Source: Rhodanobacter sp. FDAARGOS 1247
Lineage (GTDB): Bacteria; Pseudomonadota; Gammaproteobacteria; Xanthomonadales; Rhodanobacteraceae
DNA: 64,000 nucleotides
Assembly (NCBI RefSeq): GCF_016889805.1
Contig: NZ_CP069535.1
Coordinates: 3,782,001 to 3,846,000 of the forward strand
Direction: 5' to 3'
A model generated the notes under the pieces. That model was not told the DNA's origin, ran no database searches, and saw only the letters and a program-made list of their open reading frames with translations. Position numbers and translations under genes: made by a program. Numbering within the stretch: the stretch's first letter is position 1; each line of letters starts with the position of its first letter. Of this stretch, positions 29,272 through 39,757 are shown piece after piece.

Positions 29272-32200
29272 ATGCTCCGTTTGAACATCGGCCCTTTCCT
29301 CGACCTGCTGAAGCTGCGCCGGTTGAACGCGTTCCGGCGCCGGCGCGCCGCCGCCCGCACCCGGCCCGAGCAGGAGCCCGCGCTGCGCGCCGAACTGTTC
29401 AGCGCCGAACAGATGGAGCGGCACGGGCGGGCGCTGGCGAGCCAGCACCGGCTCAGCGCGCGGCGCAACGCCGACCTGCTGCTGGCGCGGCTGGCCGACA
29501 ACGAGGCGGTGCTGACCCACACCTGCGAACGGCTGACCCACGCCACCCGCAAGCGCCTGCGCATCACCCCGGCCGGCGAATGGCTGCTGGACAACTTCTA
29601 CCTGGTCGAGGAACAGATCCGCATCGCCCGGCGGCACCTGCCCAAGGGCTACAGCCGCGAACTGTCGCGCCTGGCCCAGGGGCCGTCCGCCGGCCTGCCG
29701 CGCGTCTACGACATCGCGCTGGAGATCATTTCGCACGGCGACGGCCGCGTCGATGCGAACAGCCTGCAGCGTTTCATCCAGGCCTATCAGGAGGTGTCGC
29801 CGCTGAAGCTGGGCGAGTTGTGGGCGATCCCGATCATGCTGCGGCTGGCCCTGATCGAGAACCTGCGCCGGGTGGCCGCCCGAGTGATGGCCGACTGGCG
29901 CTACCGCGGCCGCGCCGCGCGCTGGGCCGACAACCTGATCGCCACCACCGAAACCGACCCGAACTCGGTGGTGCTGGTGGTGGCCGACATGGCCCGCTCG
30001 GACCCGCCGATGAACGGCCCGTTCGTGGCCGAGATGGCGCGCCGGCTGCAGGGTCAGAGCCCGGCGCTGGCGCTGCCGTTGAGCTGGATCGAGCAGCGCC
30101 TGGCCGCATCGGGGCAGAGCGTCGAACACCTGGTGCAGGTCGAGGCGCAGCAGCAGGCCACCAACCAAGTCACCATCAGCAACAGCATCGGCAGCCTGCG
30201 CACGCTGGCGGCGATCGACTGGCGCGATTTCACCGAGCACTGCAGCCTGGTCGAGCGCTGCCTGCGCGACGATCCGGCCGGCATCTACGCCGCGATGGAT
30301 TTCGCCACCCGCGACCGCTACCGCCACGTGGTGGAATCGATCGCCCGCCAGCACAAGCTGACCGAATTGGCGGTGGCCGACGCCGCGATCGCGCTGAGCG
30401 CCGCCGCGGTCGCCGCCGGCGGCGACACGCTGGCGCAACACGTGGGCTACTACCTGGTCGACCGGGGCCGCGTCGCGCTGGAGCGCCACCTGGGCATCCA
30501 CCCGCGGCTGGCCGTGGTGCTGCGCCGGGCGTTCGACCGGGCGCCGTTGCCGATCTACCTGGGCACGCTGGCCGTGCTCACGTTTGCCTTCGCCCAACCG
30601 CTGGTGGCGGCCGCGGCCCATGACGGCTTGCCGCCGTGGGCGCTGATCGCGGTCGCGGTGCCCGCCGTGATCCTGGCCAGCCAGCTCGGACTGAGCCTGC
30701 TCAACTGGCTGGCCACGCTGTCCATCGCGCCGCAGCAGTTGCCGCGGATGGATTATTCGCGCGGCATCCCCGCGCACGCGCGCACGCTGGTGGCGATCCC
30801 CAGCCTGTTCGCCAGCGAACAGGACGTCGAGGACCTGGTCGAGGCGCTGGAGGTGCGTTTCCTCGGCAATCGCGACGAGCACCTGCACTTCGCCCTGCTC
30901 ACCGACTTCGCCGACGCCGACCGCGAAACCCTGCCCGGCGACGAGCACCTGCTGCGGCTGGCGCAGCGGCGCATCGAGGCGCTCAACGACCGCTACGCCA
31001 GCGCCGCGGCCGACCGCTTCTTCCTGTTCCATCGCCCGCGCCGCTGGAATGCCGCCGAGCAGTGCTGGATGGGCCACGAGCGCAAGCGCGGCAAGCTGGC
31101 CGACTTGAACGCGCTGCTGCGTGGCGGCGGCGGCGCGGCCTTCATGCGCGTGGTGGGCGACATCGCCTCGCTGCCGCCGGTGCAGTACGTGATCACGCTG
31201 GACACCGACACCGAGCTGCCGCGCGATGCGGCGCAGGCGTTCGTGGGCGCCATCGATCATCCGCTGAACCGCGCGGTGTACGACCCCGAACGGCGCCGTG
31301 TGGTCAGCGGCTACGCGATCCTGCAGCCGCGCGTGGGGATCAGCCTGCCCAGCACGGCGCGTTCGCGCTACGCCCAGCTGTACGGCAGCGACGCCGGCAT
31401 CGATCCGTACACGCAGATGGTTTCGGACGTCTATCAGGACGTGTTCGGCGAAGGTTCGTTCATCGGCAAGGGCATCTACGCGGTCGACGCCTTCGAACGC
31501 ACCCTGGATGGCCGCTTCCCGGAAAACCGCATCCTCAGCCATGACCTGGTCGAGGGCTGCCATGCGCGCTCGGGCCTGCTCAGCGACACGCAACTGTTCG
31601 AAGCCTGGCCTGCCCGCTACGGCGCCGATGTCAGGCGCCGCCATCGCTGGATTCGCGGCGACTGGCAGCTGCTGCCGTGGCTGCTGCCGTGGGCGCCGAC
31701 CGCGCACGACGGCTGGCGGCGCAACGCGCTGACCGCGTTGTCGCGCTGGAAGATCCTCGACAACCTGCGCCGCTCGCTGGTGCCGGCGGCGCTGCTGGCG
31801 CTGCTGCTGGTCGGCTGGCTGGTGATCTCGCCGGTGCTGTCATGGACCCTGGCGGTGCTGGCGATGGTGCTGGTGCCGCCGCTGCTGTCGGCCCTGCTGG
31901 AGCTGGTGCAGAAACCGCGCGACGTGGAACTCGACCAGCACCTGCGCGCCGGCCTGCACGACGGCGTGCAGCACTTCGTGCGGATGGGGCTGGGGCTGGC
32001 CTGGCTGCCGCACGAGGCGCATTACCATCTCGACGCGATCGTGCGCACGCTGTGGCGGATGGCGGTCAGCCGCCGGCAACTTCTGCAATGGCAGACCTCC
32101 AGCGAGGTCGAGCGGCGCAGCAGCAACGCAGCCTCGGCGATGTGGCGGCTGATGTGGATCGGCCCCGCGCTGGCAATGCTGATGATCGTGCTGCTGGCGC

Positions 32201-35200
32201 TGCAACGGCCGCTGGCGTTGTGGCTGGCCGCACCACTGCTGCTGTTGTGGCTGGCCTCGCCGCTGCTGGCGTGGTGGATCAGCCAGCCGCGCACGCAGGA
32301 CAGCTTCGTGCCGGATGCGCGGCAGCAGCGCTTCCTGCGCACGCTGGCGCGCCAGACCTGGGCGTTCTTCGACGTGCACGTCAACGCTGCCGAGCACTGG
32401 CTGCCGCCGGACAACCTGCAGGAGCAGCCCGGCCCGGTGGTCGCCCATCGCACCTCGCCCACCAACATCGGCATGGCCTTGCTGGCGGGCCTGGCCGCGC
32501 ACGACTTCGGCTTCCTCCGCACGGCGCGCCTGCTCGAACGCACCCGGCTGACCCTGGACACCATGCAGCGCCTGCCGCGCCACCGCGGCCACTTCTACAA
32601 CTGGTACGACACCCAGACCCTGCAGCCGCTGGCGCCGATGTACGTGTCGGCGGTGGACAGCGGCAACCTGGCCGGCCACCTGCTGACCCTGTGTCCCGGC
32701 CTGCTCGAGCTGATCGACGCGCCGGTGTTCGGCGCGCACCTGCTGCAGGGCCTGCTCGACACGCTGGAACTGCTGCACGACGCACTCGAGCGCGACGCCG
32801 CGGCGCAGCTGGTGCCGCTGCGACGCCTGCTGCACGAGGCCATCGCCACGCCGCCGGCATCCACCGGCGCCACGGTGCTGCTGCTCACCGAGCTGCGCCG
32901 GCACGTCCATGCGCTGGCCGCGGCGGCGGACGCGCCGGCCGCCGGCGACGCGCGCTTCTGGCTGGATGCCCTGCGCGGGCAGATCGACGAACTGCACGCC
33001 GACGCCGTGCTGCTCGAACTCGATGCGCCGCCGGACGAAGCCGTGGGCTTCAGCGGCATTCCCACCCTGCATCAGCTGGCGCGCATCGAACCGCTGTGCT
33101 GGCCGGACGCCGCCGACGCCGAAGGCGTGCGCGAGCGCGCGTCCGCCCGGATCGCCCTGATCGAACAGCTGGCCCACCTCGCCGAGCAACTGGCGCAGAT
33201 GGACTACCGCTTCCTCTACGACAGCACGCGCGACCTGCTGGCGATCGGCTACAACGTCGACCAGCACCGGCTGGACGCCAGCTACTACGACCTGCTGGCG
33301 TCCGAAGCGCGGCTGGCCAGCTTCGTGGCGATCGCCCAGGGCCAGCTGCCCAAGGACAACTGGTTCGCGCTGGGCCGGCTGCTGACCACGGTGGGCGGCG
33401 AACCGGTGCTGCTGTCGTGGACCGGCTCGATGTTCGAATACCTGATGCCGACCCTGGTGATGCCCGGCTTCGAGGGCACCCTGCTGGAGCAGACCTGTCG
33501 CGCCGCGGTGGCCCGGCAGATCGAATACGGCAACCAGCTGGGCATCCCGTGGGGCGTTTCCGAATCGGGCTACAACACGCTCGATGCGCACTTCACCTAC
33601 CAGTACCGCGCGTTCGGCGTGCCGGGGCTGGGCCTGAAGCGCGGCCTGGGCGACGACGTGGTGATCGCGCCGTACGCCAGCGCGCTGGCGATGATGGTGG
33701 CGCCCGCGGCGGCCACCCGGAACCTGCAGCGCCTGGCCGGCATCGGGGCGCGCGGCCTGTACGGCCTGTACGAAGCGATCGACTACACGCCGGCGCGCCT
33801 GCCGCTGGGCCAGGACGCGGCGATCGTGCGGCAGTTCATGGCGCATCACCAGGGCATGACCCTGCTGGCGCTGGACTACGCCCTGCTGGAGCGACCGATG
33901 CAGCGCCGCTTCGAATCGCACCCGCAGTTCCAGGCCAGCAGCCTGTTGCTGCAGGAGCGCGTGCCGAAGACCGCCGCCGAATACCTGCACGCCACCGGCT
34001 TTCCCGAGCGCGCCGGCGGCGTGCGCCCCGAGGCGCGGCTGCGCGTGTTCGCCGATCCCGACCGGGCGCTGCCGGCGGTGCAGCTGCTTTCCAACGGGCG
34101 CTACCACGTCATGCTCAGCAGCGGCGGCGGCGGCTACAGCCGGCGCGGCGAACTGGCGCTGACCCGCTGGCACGAAGACATCACCCGCGATCACTGGGGC
34201 AGCTTCTGCTACGTGCGCGAGGTCGCCAGCAACGCCTGCTGGTCCACCGCCTACCAGCCCACCTGCCGCAAGACCGAGCAGTTCGAGGCGATCTTCTCCG
34301 AGGCGCGTGCCGAGTTCCGCGTGCGCGAACGCGAGTTCGACGCGCATACCGAGATCGTGGTGTCGCCGGAAGACGACATCGAGCTGCGCCGCACCCACCT
34401 CACCAACCGCGGCCGCACGCGGCGCACGATCGAACTGACCAGCTACGCCGAAGTGGTGCTGGCGCCGCCGATCGCCGACGCGCTGCACCCGGCCTTCAGC
34501 AAGCTGTTCGTGCAGACCGAGCTGGTGCCCGAGCTGCAGGCGATCGTCTGCACCCGCCGCCCCCGCGCGGCCGGCGAGCACATGCCGTGGATGTTCCACC
34601 TGCTGGCCGTGCACGACGCCGACATCGTGGAGATCTCCTACGAAACCGATCGCGCGCGCTTCATCGGCCGCGGCCGCAGCACGGCCGATCCGCAAGTGTT
34701 TGATCGCGGGCAGGCGCAGTTGTCCAACAGCGACGGCTCGGTGCTCGATCCGATCATGGCGATCCGCTGCCGGATCACGCTGGAACCGGACCAGACCGCC
34801 ACCATCGACTTCGTCAGCGGGATCGCCGAGCAGCGCGATGGCTGCATCCAGCTGATCGGCAAGTACCGCGACCGCCACCTCGCCGACCGCGTGTTCGACC
34901 TGGCCTGGACGCACAGCCAGGTGCTGCTGCGCCAGCTCAACGCCAGCCTCGCCGATGCCCAGCTGTACGAGCACATGGCCACCAGCATCCTGTATCCCAA
35001 CGCCAGCCTGCGCGCCCAGCCCGCCGTGCTGCGGGCCAACCGGCGCGGCCAGTCCGGCCTGTGGGGACAATCCATTTCCGGCGACCTGCCGATCGTGCTG
35101 CTGACGATCACCAGCCCCGCGCGGATCGAGCTGGTGCGCCAGCTGGTGCAGGCGCACGCGTACTGGCGCCTGAAGGGCCTGGCGGTGGACCTGGTGATCT

Positions 35201-37917
35201 GGAACGAGGACCGCGCCGGCTATCGGCAGGAACTGCAGGACCAGATCATGGGCCTGATCGCCTCGGGCAGCGAGGCGAGCCTGCTCGACCGGCCCGGCGG
35301 CATCTTCGTGCGCCCGTCGCAGCAGTTGTCCGGCGAGGATCGCGTGGTGATGCTGGCCAGCGCGCGACTGATCCTCGGCGATGCGCGGGGCAGCCTGGCC
35401 GAACAGATCGGACGACGGCAACCGGCCGTGCATGCGCCGCGCTTCGAGCCCAGCCTTCCGCTGCGCAGCGACGGCGACCCGGGCGCGGCGGAAGTTTTGG
35501 CGCCGGCGTCGCTGCAACTGGCCAACCCGCACGGCGGCTTCAGCGCCGATGGCCGCGAGTACGTCATCGTGCAGCAGGGCGGGCAGGGCACGCCGGCGCC
35601 GTGGTGCAACGTGCTGGCCAATCCGCACTTCGGCACGGTGATCTCCGACTGCGGCAGCGCCTACACCTGGGCCGAGAACGCCCACGAGTTCCGCCTCACG
35701 CCCTGGCACAACGACCCGGTCAGCGACGGCGGCGGCGAGGCGCTGTACCTGCGCGACGAGGACACCGGCCAGGTGTGGTCACCGACCCCGCTGCCGTGTC
35801 GCGGCCGCGGCAGCTACACCACCCGCCACGGTTTCGGCTACAGCGTGTTCGAGCACGTGGAAGACGGCATCCGCTCCGAGCTGTGGATCTACGTGGCGCT
35901 GGATGCCTCGGTGAAGTTCTCGGTGCTGAAGCTGCGCAACAGCTCGGGCCGCACGCGCCGAATCAGCGTCACCGCCTACGTCGAATGGCTGCTCGGCGAC
36001 CTGCGCGCGAAGACCGCGATGCACGTGGTGACCGAATCCGACCCGGCCAGCGGCGCACTGTTCGCCCGCAACGCGTACAACACCGAGTTCCCCGATCGGG
36101 TGGCCTTCCTCGACGTGGACGACCCGGCCCGCGGCATCGATGGCGATCGCAGCGAATTCCTGGGCCGCAACGGCAGCATGCACGCGCCGGCTGCCTTGGC
36201 CCGCGCCCACCTGTCCGGCCGGCTGGGCGCGGGGCTGGACCCCTGCGCCGCGCTGCAGTCGCAACTTACGCTCGACGACGGCGCCGAACGCCAGCTGATC
36301 TTCCGGCTCGGCCTGGGTCGCAACGGCGCGGACGCCGCCGCGCTGGTGCAGCGCTTCCGCGGCAACGGCAGCGCCGCTGACGCGCTGGACAAGGTGCGTG
36401 CGCACTGGGCGCGTACGCTGGGCGCGGTGCAGGTGCGCACGCCCGAGCCCGCGCTGGACGTGCTCGCCAACGGCTGGCTGCTGTACCAGACCATCGCCTG
36501 CCGGATCTGGGCGCGCAGCGGCTACTACCAGTCCGGCGGCGCGTTCGGCTTCCGCGACCAGCTGCAGGATTCGATGGCCACCCTGCACGCGGCTCCCGCG
36601 ATCGCGCGGGCGCAACTGCTGCTGTGCGCCGCGCACCAGTTCGTCGAGGGCGACGTGCAGCACTGGTGGCATCCGCCGCTGGACCGCGGCGTGCGCACCA
36701 CCTGTTCGGACGACTACCTGTGGCTGCCGCTGGCCACCGCGCGCTACGTGCTGGCCAGCGGCGATCGCGGCGTGCTCGACGAGACCGCCGGCTACCTCGA
36801 CGGCCGCCCGCTGCATCCGGGCGAGGAGTCGTACTACGACCTGCCGCAACCCGCCGGCCTGCGCGAGACGCTGTACCGGCATTGCGTGCGCGCGATCGAG
36901 CACGGCCTCGGCCAGCGCGGCGTGCATGGCCTGCCACTGATCGGCGGCGGCGACTGGAACGACGGCATGAACCGCGTCGGCGAAGCCGGCCGCGGCGAAA
37001 GCGTGTGGCTGGGCTTCTTCTCCGGCGAGGTGCTGACCCACTTCGCCGAGGTGGCGCGACTGCATGGCGACGAAGCCTTCGCGCAGCGCTGCGAAAGCGA
37101 GGTCACGCGCCTGCACCTGGCGCTGGAACAACACGGCTGGGACGGCGCCTGGTATCGCCGCGCCTACTTCGACGACGGCACGCCGCTGGGCTCGGCCGGC
37201 AACGACGAATGTCGCATCGACTCGATCGCACAAAGCTGGTCGGTGCTGTCCGGCATGGCGCCCGCCCAGCGGCAGCAGCAGGCGATGGAGTCACTGAACC
37301 GGCACCTGGTGCGACGCGATGCCGGCCTGATCCAGTTGCTCGATCCGCCATTCGACCAGTCGCCGCTGGACCCCGGCTACATCAAGGGCTACGTGCCCGG
37401 CGTGCGCGAGAACGGCGGCCAGTACACGCACGCGGCGATCTGGGCCACGATGGCCTTCGCCGAACTGGGCGACCACGAGCGCGCATGGGAACTGCTGCGC
37501 ATGATCAACCCGGTCAGCCACGGCAGCGACGCGAATCAAGTGGACGTCTACAAGGTTGAACCCTACGTGGTCAGCGCCGACGTCTACGCCGTCGCCCCAC
37601 ACGTCGGCCGCGGCGGCTGGAGCTGGTACACCGGTTCGGCCGGCTGGATGTACCGGCTGATCGTCGAATCCCTGCTCGGCCTGCGCCTGGAAGCCGGCAG
37701 GCTGCGCTTCGCGCCCGTGCTGCCGGCGCAGTGGGACGGCTTCCGCCTGGACTACCGCCACCACGACACGCTGTACCGGATCGACCTGCGGCAAAGCGAA
37801 CCCGGCACCGTGCCCGCACTGTGGCTGGATGGCGAACCGCAGCCCGACGGACAAATCACGCTGGCCGACGACGGCGTGCAGCACGAGGTGGAACTCAACT
37901 GGCCCAGGGCAGGGTGA
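29272..37917 (+). CDS. ndvB: cyclic beta-1,2-glucan synthase-type protein (NdvB-like)
   Basis: A very large membrane glycosyltransferase of 2881 residues. Order: a helical N-terminal region (1-400), hydrophobic segments around 420-510, a GT84-type synthase domain with DTDTELPRDAA and RHRWIRGDWQLLPW (about 640-810), further membrane helices (about 835-1030), a glycoamylase-like GH144-type region ending with AHHQGMTLLAL (about 1520), and C-terminal GH94-type phosphorylase parts including GGGDWNDGMNRVG near residue 2565, which contains the family's catalytic Asp. Such enzymes make, cyclise and trim beta-1,2-glucans. The ATG at 29272 is preferred over one 81 bp upstream because GCCACAAGG precedes it. 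Confidence 0.9.
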   Translation: MLRLNIGPFLDLLKLRRLNAFRRRRAAARTRPEQEPALRAELFSAEQMERHGRALASQHRLSARRNADLLLARLADNEAVLTHTCERLTHATRKRLRITPAGEWLLDNFYLVEEQIRIARRHLPKGYSRELSRLAQGPSAGLPRVYDIALEIISHGDGRVDANSLQRFIQAYQEVSPLKLGELWAIPIMLRLALIENLRRVAARVMADWRYRGRAARWADNLIATTETDPNSVVLVVADMARSDPPMNGPFVAEMARRLQGQSPALALPLSWIEQRLAASGQSVEHLVQVEAQQQATNQVTISNSIGSLRTLAAIDWRDFTEHCSLVERCLRDDPAGIYAAMDFATRDRYRHVVESIARQHKLTELAVADAAIALSAAAVAAGGDTLAQHVGYYLVDRGRVALERHLGIHPRLAVVLRRAFDRAPLPIYLGTLAVLTFAFAQPLVAAAAHDGLPPWALIAVAVPAVILASQLGLSLLNWLATLSIAPQQLPRMDYSRGIPAHARTLVAIPSLFASEQDVEDLVEALEVRFLGNRDEHLHFALLTDFADADRETLPGDEHLLRLAQRRIEALNDRYASAAADRFFLFHRPRRWNAAEQCWMGHERKRGKLADLNALLRGGGGAAFMRVVGDIASLPPVQYVITLDTDTELPRDAAQAFVGAIDHPLNRAVYDPERRRVVSGYAILQPRVGISLPSTARSRYAQLYGSDAGIDPYTQMVSDVYQDVFGEGSFIGKGIYAVDAFERTLDGRFPENRILSHDLVEGCHARSGLLSDTQLFEAWPARYGADVRRRHRWIRGDWQLLPWLLPWAPTAHDGWRRNALTALSRWKILDNLRRSLVPAALLALLLVGWLVISPVLSWTLAVLAMVLVPPLLSALLELVQKPRDVELDQHLRAGLHDGVQHFVRMGLGLAWLPHEAHYHLDAIVRTLWRMAVSRRQLLQWQTSSEVERRSSNAASAMWRLMWIGPALAMLMIVLLALQRPLALWLAAPLLLLWLASPLLAWWISQPRTQDSFVPDARQQRFLRTLARQTWAFFDVHVNAAEHWLPPDNLQEQPGPVVAHRTSPTNIGMALLAGLAAHDFGFLRTARLLERTRLTLDTMQRLPRHRGHFYNWYDTQTLQPLAPMYVSAVDSGNLAGHLLTLCPGLLELIDAPVFGAHLLQGLLDTLELLHDALERDAAAQLVPLRRLLHEAIATPPASTGATVLLLTELRRHVHALAAAADAPAAGDARFWLDALRGQIDELHADAVLLELDAPPDEAVGFSGIPTLHQLARIEPLCWPDAADAEGVRERASARIALIEQLAHLAEQLAQMDYRFLYDSTRDLLAIGYNVDQHRLDASYYDLLASEARLASFVAIAQGQLPKDNWFALGRLLTTVGGEPVLLSWTGSMFEYLMPTLVMPGFEGTLLEQTCRAAVARQIEYGNQLGIPWGVSESGYNTLDAHFTYQYRAFGVPGLGLKRGLGDDVVIAPYASALAMMVAPAAATRNLQRLAGIGARGLYGLYEAIDYTPARLPLGQDAAIVRQFMAHHQGMTLLALDYALLERPMQRRFESHPQFQASSLLLQERVPKTAAEYLHATGFPERAGGVRPEARLRVFADPDRALPAVQLLSNGRYHVMLSSGGGGYSRRGELALTRWHEDITRDHWGSFCYVREVASNACWSTAYQPTCRKTEQFEAIFSEARAEFRVREREFDAHTEIVVSPEDDIELRRTHLTNRGRTRRTIELTSYAEVVLAPPIADALHPAFSKLFVQTELVPELQAIVCTRRPRAAGEHMPWMFHLLAVHDADIVEISYETDRARFIGRGRSTADPQVFDRGQAQLSNSDGSVLDPIMAIRCRITLEPDQTATIDFVSGIAEQRDGCIQLIGKYRDRHLADRVFDLAWTHSQVLLRQLNASLADAQLYEHMATSILYPNASLRAQPAVLRANRRGQSGLWGQSISGDLPIVLLTITSPARIELVRQLVQAHAYWRLKGLAVDLVIWNEDRAGYRQELQDQIMGLIASGSEASLLDRPGGIFVRPSQQLSGEDRVVMLASARLILGDARGSLAEQIGRRQPAVHAPRFEPSLPLRSDGDPGAAEVLAPASLQLANPHGGFSADGREYVIVQQGGQGTPAPWCNVLANPHFGTVISDCGSAYTWAENAHEFRLTPWHNDPVSDGGGEALYLRDEDTGQVWSPTPLPCRGRGSYTTRHGFGYSVFEHVEDGIRSELWIYVALDASVKFSVLKLRNSSGRTRRISVTAYVEWLLGDLRAKTAMHVVTESDPASGALFARNAYNTEFPDRVAFLDVDDPARGIDGDRSEFLGRNGSMHAPAALARAHLSGRLGAGLDPCAALQSQLTLDDGAERQLIFRLGLGRNGADAAALVQRFRGNGSAADALDKVRAHWARTLGAVQVRTPEPALDVLANGWLLYQTIACRIWARSGYYQSGGAFGFRDQLQDSMATLHAAPAIARAQLLLCAAHQFVEGDVQHWWHPPLDRGVRTTCSDDYLWLPLATARYVLASGDRGVLDETAGYLDGRPLHPGEESYYDLPQPAGLRETLYRHCVRAIEHGLGQRGVHGLPLIGGGDWNDGMNRVGEAGRGESVWLGFFSGEVLTHFAEVARLHGDEAFAQRCESEVTRLHLALEQHGWDGAWYRRAYFDDGTPLGSAGNDECRIDSIAQSWSVLSGMAPAQRQQQAMESLNRHLVRRDAGLIQLLDPPFDQSPLDPGYIKGYVPGVRENGGQYTHAAIWATMAFAELGDHERAWELLRMINPVSHGSDANQVDVYKVEPYVVSADVYAVAPHVGRGGWSWYTGSAGWMYRLIVESLLGLRLEAGRLRFAPVLPAQWDGFRLDYRHHDTLYRIDLRQSEPGTVPALWLDGEPQPDGQITLADDGVQHEVELNWPRAG

Positions 37918-37946
37918 TCGCGCGCCGAAGCACTCCCTGCAGGTGA

Positions 37947-38771
37947 TCAACGATCCAGCGGACTCAGCACGCCATGCCCGCCCCGATTGAGCACATGCGT
38001 ATAGATCTGCGTCGTCGCCACATCCTTGTGGCCGAGCAGTTCCTGCACCGTGCGAATGTCGTAGCCGGACTCCAGCAGATGCGTGGCGAACGAATGGCGA
38101 AGCGTGTGTGCGCTCACCGGCTTGACGATGCCTGCGCGACGACAGGCACCTTTCAGGGATCGCGACAACAGCGCCTCGTCAAAGTGATGGCGACGCTCCA
38201 CGCCGTCCATCGGGTCGAGCGAGCGCTGGCCCGACGGAAACACGAACTGCCAGCCGAATTCCCGCCCGGCGTCGGGATATTTCCGGGCCAGTGCATGCGG
38301 CAGGCGAGCCACGCCGAAGCCGGCAAGCAGGTCATCCTTGTGCAACACCCTGGCGCGCTCGATTTCGCGCTGCAGCGGTTCGACCAGGCTGTTTGGCAGC
38401 ACCGTGCGCCTGTCCTTGCCGCCCTTGCCGTCGCGCACGGTAATTTCATTGCGGGCAAAATCCACATCCTTCACGCGCAGCCGCATGCACTCCATCAAGC
38501 GCATGCCCGTGCCATACAGGAGGCTGGCCAGCAACCAGGGACGGCCCTCCATCTGTGCCAGCACCGCATGCACTTCGTCCCGCGCCAGAACCGTGGGAAC
38601 CCGCCGGGAACGTTTCGCGCGCACCATCGTCTCCATCCATGGCAGGTCGATCCGCAACACTTCCCGGTATGGAAACAGCAACGCCGACAGCGCCTGATTC
38701 TGCGTGCTTGCAGCAACGCCGCCATGCACGGCCAACCCGGAAAGAAAGCCCTCTACTTCGACCGCGCCCAT
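37947..38771 (-). pseudogene. intI: integron integrase IntI, N-terminally truncated
   Basis: A tyrosine recombinase of the integron family. Aligned to IntI1 with a constant offset of 55, every catalytic residue is present: Arg91 (GTGMR), Lys116 (GKGGK), His222 and Arg225 (HTLRH), His248 (LGHKD) and Tyr257 (IYTHV). The IntI-specific insert is also present ([17 protein letters not shown] and RRHH). Residues 1-55, most of the DNA-binding N-terminal domain, are missing: homology ends near the ATG at 38771 and an in-frame TAG (38814-38816) lies in the inverse core of attC1. Orientation opposite to the cassettes is normal for integrons. Probably inactive. Confidence 0.85.
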
Positions 38772-38811
38772 CTCGCGGATGACGCTTTCCGTTCGCCAAT
38801 TGGCTGCGGTG

Positions 38812-38868
38812 GCCTAACAGTTCGTTCAAGGCGGACGGCTGCGCCGCCGCTTAACTCCAGCGTTAGGT
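38812..38868 (+). other. attC1 (left array boundary)
   Basis: GCCTAAC to GTTAGGT around a GGCGG...CCGCC stem. It follows a cassette-like AVA-stop remnant fused to intI, so its own cassette was lost in the deletion. Confidence 0.9.
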
Positions 38869-38875
38869 GTTCAAC

Positions 38876-39256
38876 ATGGTCACGCTGCAGAACGCACTTT
38901 TCGGGCGAATTGCCGACCGCGAGACAGCTATCGACTTGGCAAAGGGGGCCGCCCTTGGGTTCTTTCTGGCGGCCGTATTCGTCACGCTCTTCGCTTTTCT
39001 GGCATGGCCACGTCTGCTCTTTGTCGCAGCCCTATATGCAATTTGTGGGTACTTTACGCGTTACAAATTCAGTCGTCTCGCAGCCGTGGCCGGGGTCAGC
39101 TTGTCAGTTCTTTGTTTTCTGGTTCCCTTTCTGTTTCCGGAGAGCCGGAGTGGCATGGTCTTCGCGCTCGTGATTTGGTTCGGAGTTCGCGGCATCGAGG
39201 CAACATTCAAATTACATGGTAGGTTCTCTCTGCAAAGTTCGTCGCAGAACACCTAA
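38876..39256 (+). CDS. cassette 1: small membrane protein
   Basis: A 126-residue protein with four hydrophobic segments (about 25-44, 46-60, 69-87 and 95-107) and a charged N terminus. Function unknown. The ATG at 38876 follows AGGTG in the attC core; a GTG 9 bp upstream is in frame. Its TAA stop is the one inside the inverse core ACCTAAC. Confidence 0.7.
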   Translation: MVTLQNALFGRIADRETAIDLAKGAALGFFLAAVFVTLFAFLAWPRLLFVAALYAICGYFTRYKFSRLAAVAGVSLSVLCFLVPFLFPESRSGMVFALVIWFGVRGIEATFKLHGRFSLQSSSQNT

Positions 39257-39306
39257 CCATTCGTCCAAGCGGACGGCTTCGCCGCCGCTTAACTCCAGCG
39301 TTAGGC
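39251..39306 (+). other. attC2
   Basis: ACCTAAC to GTTAGGC. The inverse core matches cassette 1's own start TTAGGT. Confidence 0.93.
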
Positions 39307-39314
39307 TGCACAGC

Positions 39315-39692
39315 ATGGACTCGCAGGCAATTGACGATTGGGCAAACGCATACGTTGCCCTGCAACAAGATGGCTCTCGACCGCTAGACGGCCATCAATT
39401 GTTTTGGGCCGCAGAGCGCTTCATGTTTCCAGGGGATACGGCAGACGCCGAGGATTGTTGGGCAACGATCCTGGCGATCCTCGCGCGTGACCCGCCCAAG
39501 AATGTCCTCGGCGTGCTTGCAGCGGGGCCCCTTGAGGACCTTATTCATCATGTCGGGCCAGAGTTCATAGACCGCATAGAGCTTCAAGCGCGCAAAGATC
39601 CTGCTTTTCGTCATTTACTCGGTGGCGTCTGGGCAAGTAGTACGCCCGATATCTGGGTACGTGTAGAGGCGGCACGTGGCACAACGTGGTAG
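39315..39692 (+). CDS. cassette 2: DUF6869-like protein
   Basis: A 125-residue soluble acidic protein. The stretch from LFWAAERFM through AAGPLEDLIHHVGPEFIDRIE to HLLGGVW matches my memory of the DUF6869 family, found in many bacterial genomes and often in variable regions. The role is unknown. The ATG at 39315 is the first after the attC; the stop precedes the next attC by 4 bp. Confidence 0.72.
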   Translation: MDSQAIDDWANAYVALQQDGSRPLDGHQLFWAAERFMFPGDTADAEDCWATILAILARDPPKNVLGVLAAGPLEDLIHHVGPEFIDRIELQARKDPAFRHLLGGVWASSTPDIWVRVEAARGTTW

Positions 39693-39696
39693 TACT

Positions 39697-39753
39697 GCCT
39701 AACATCTCGTTCAAGGCGGACGGCTCCGCCGCCGCTTAACTCCAGCGTTAGGC
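39697..39753 (+). other. attC3
   Basis: GCCTAAC to GTTAGGC, matching cassette 2 start TTAGGC. Confidence 0.93.
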
Positions 39754-39757
39754 CCCC

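Noticed and set aside
31840..35709. A 1289-residue minus-strand frame inside ndvB
   Set aside because: Antisense shadow of a gene with clear conserved motifs; composition is His/Gln/Arg-rich and repetitive.
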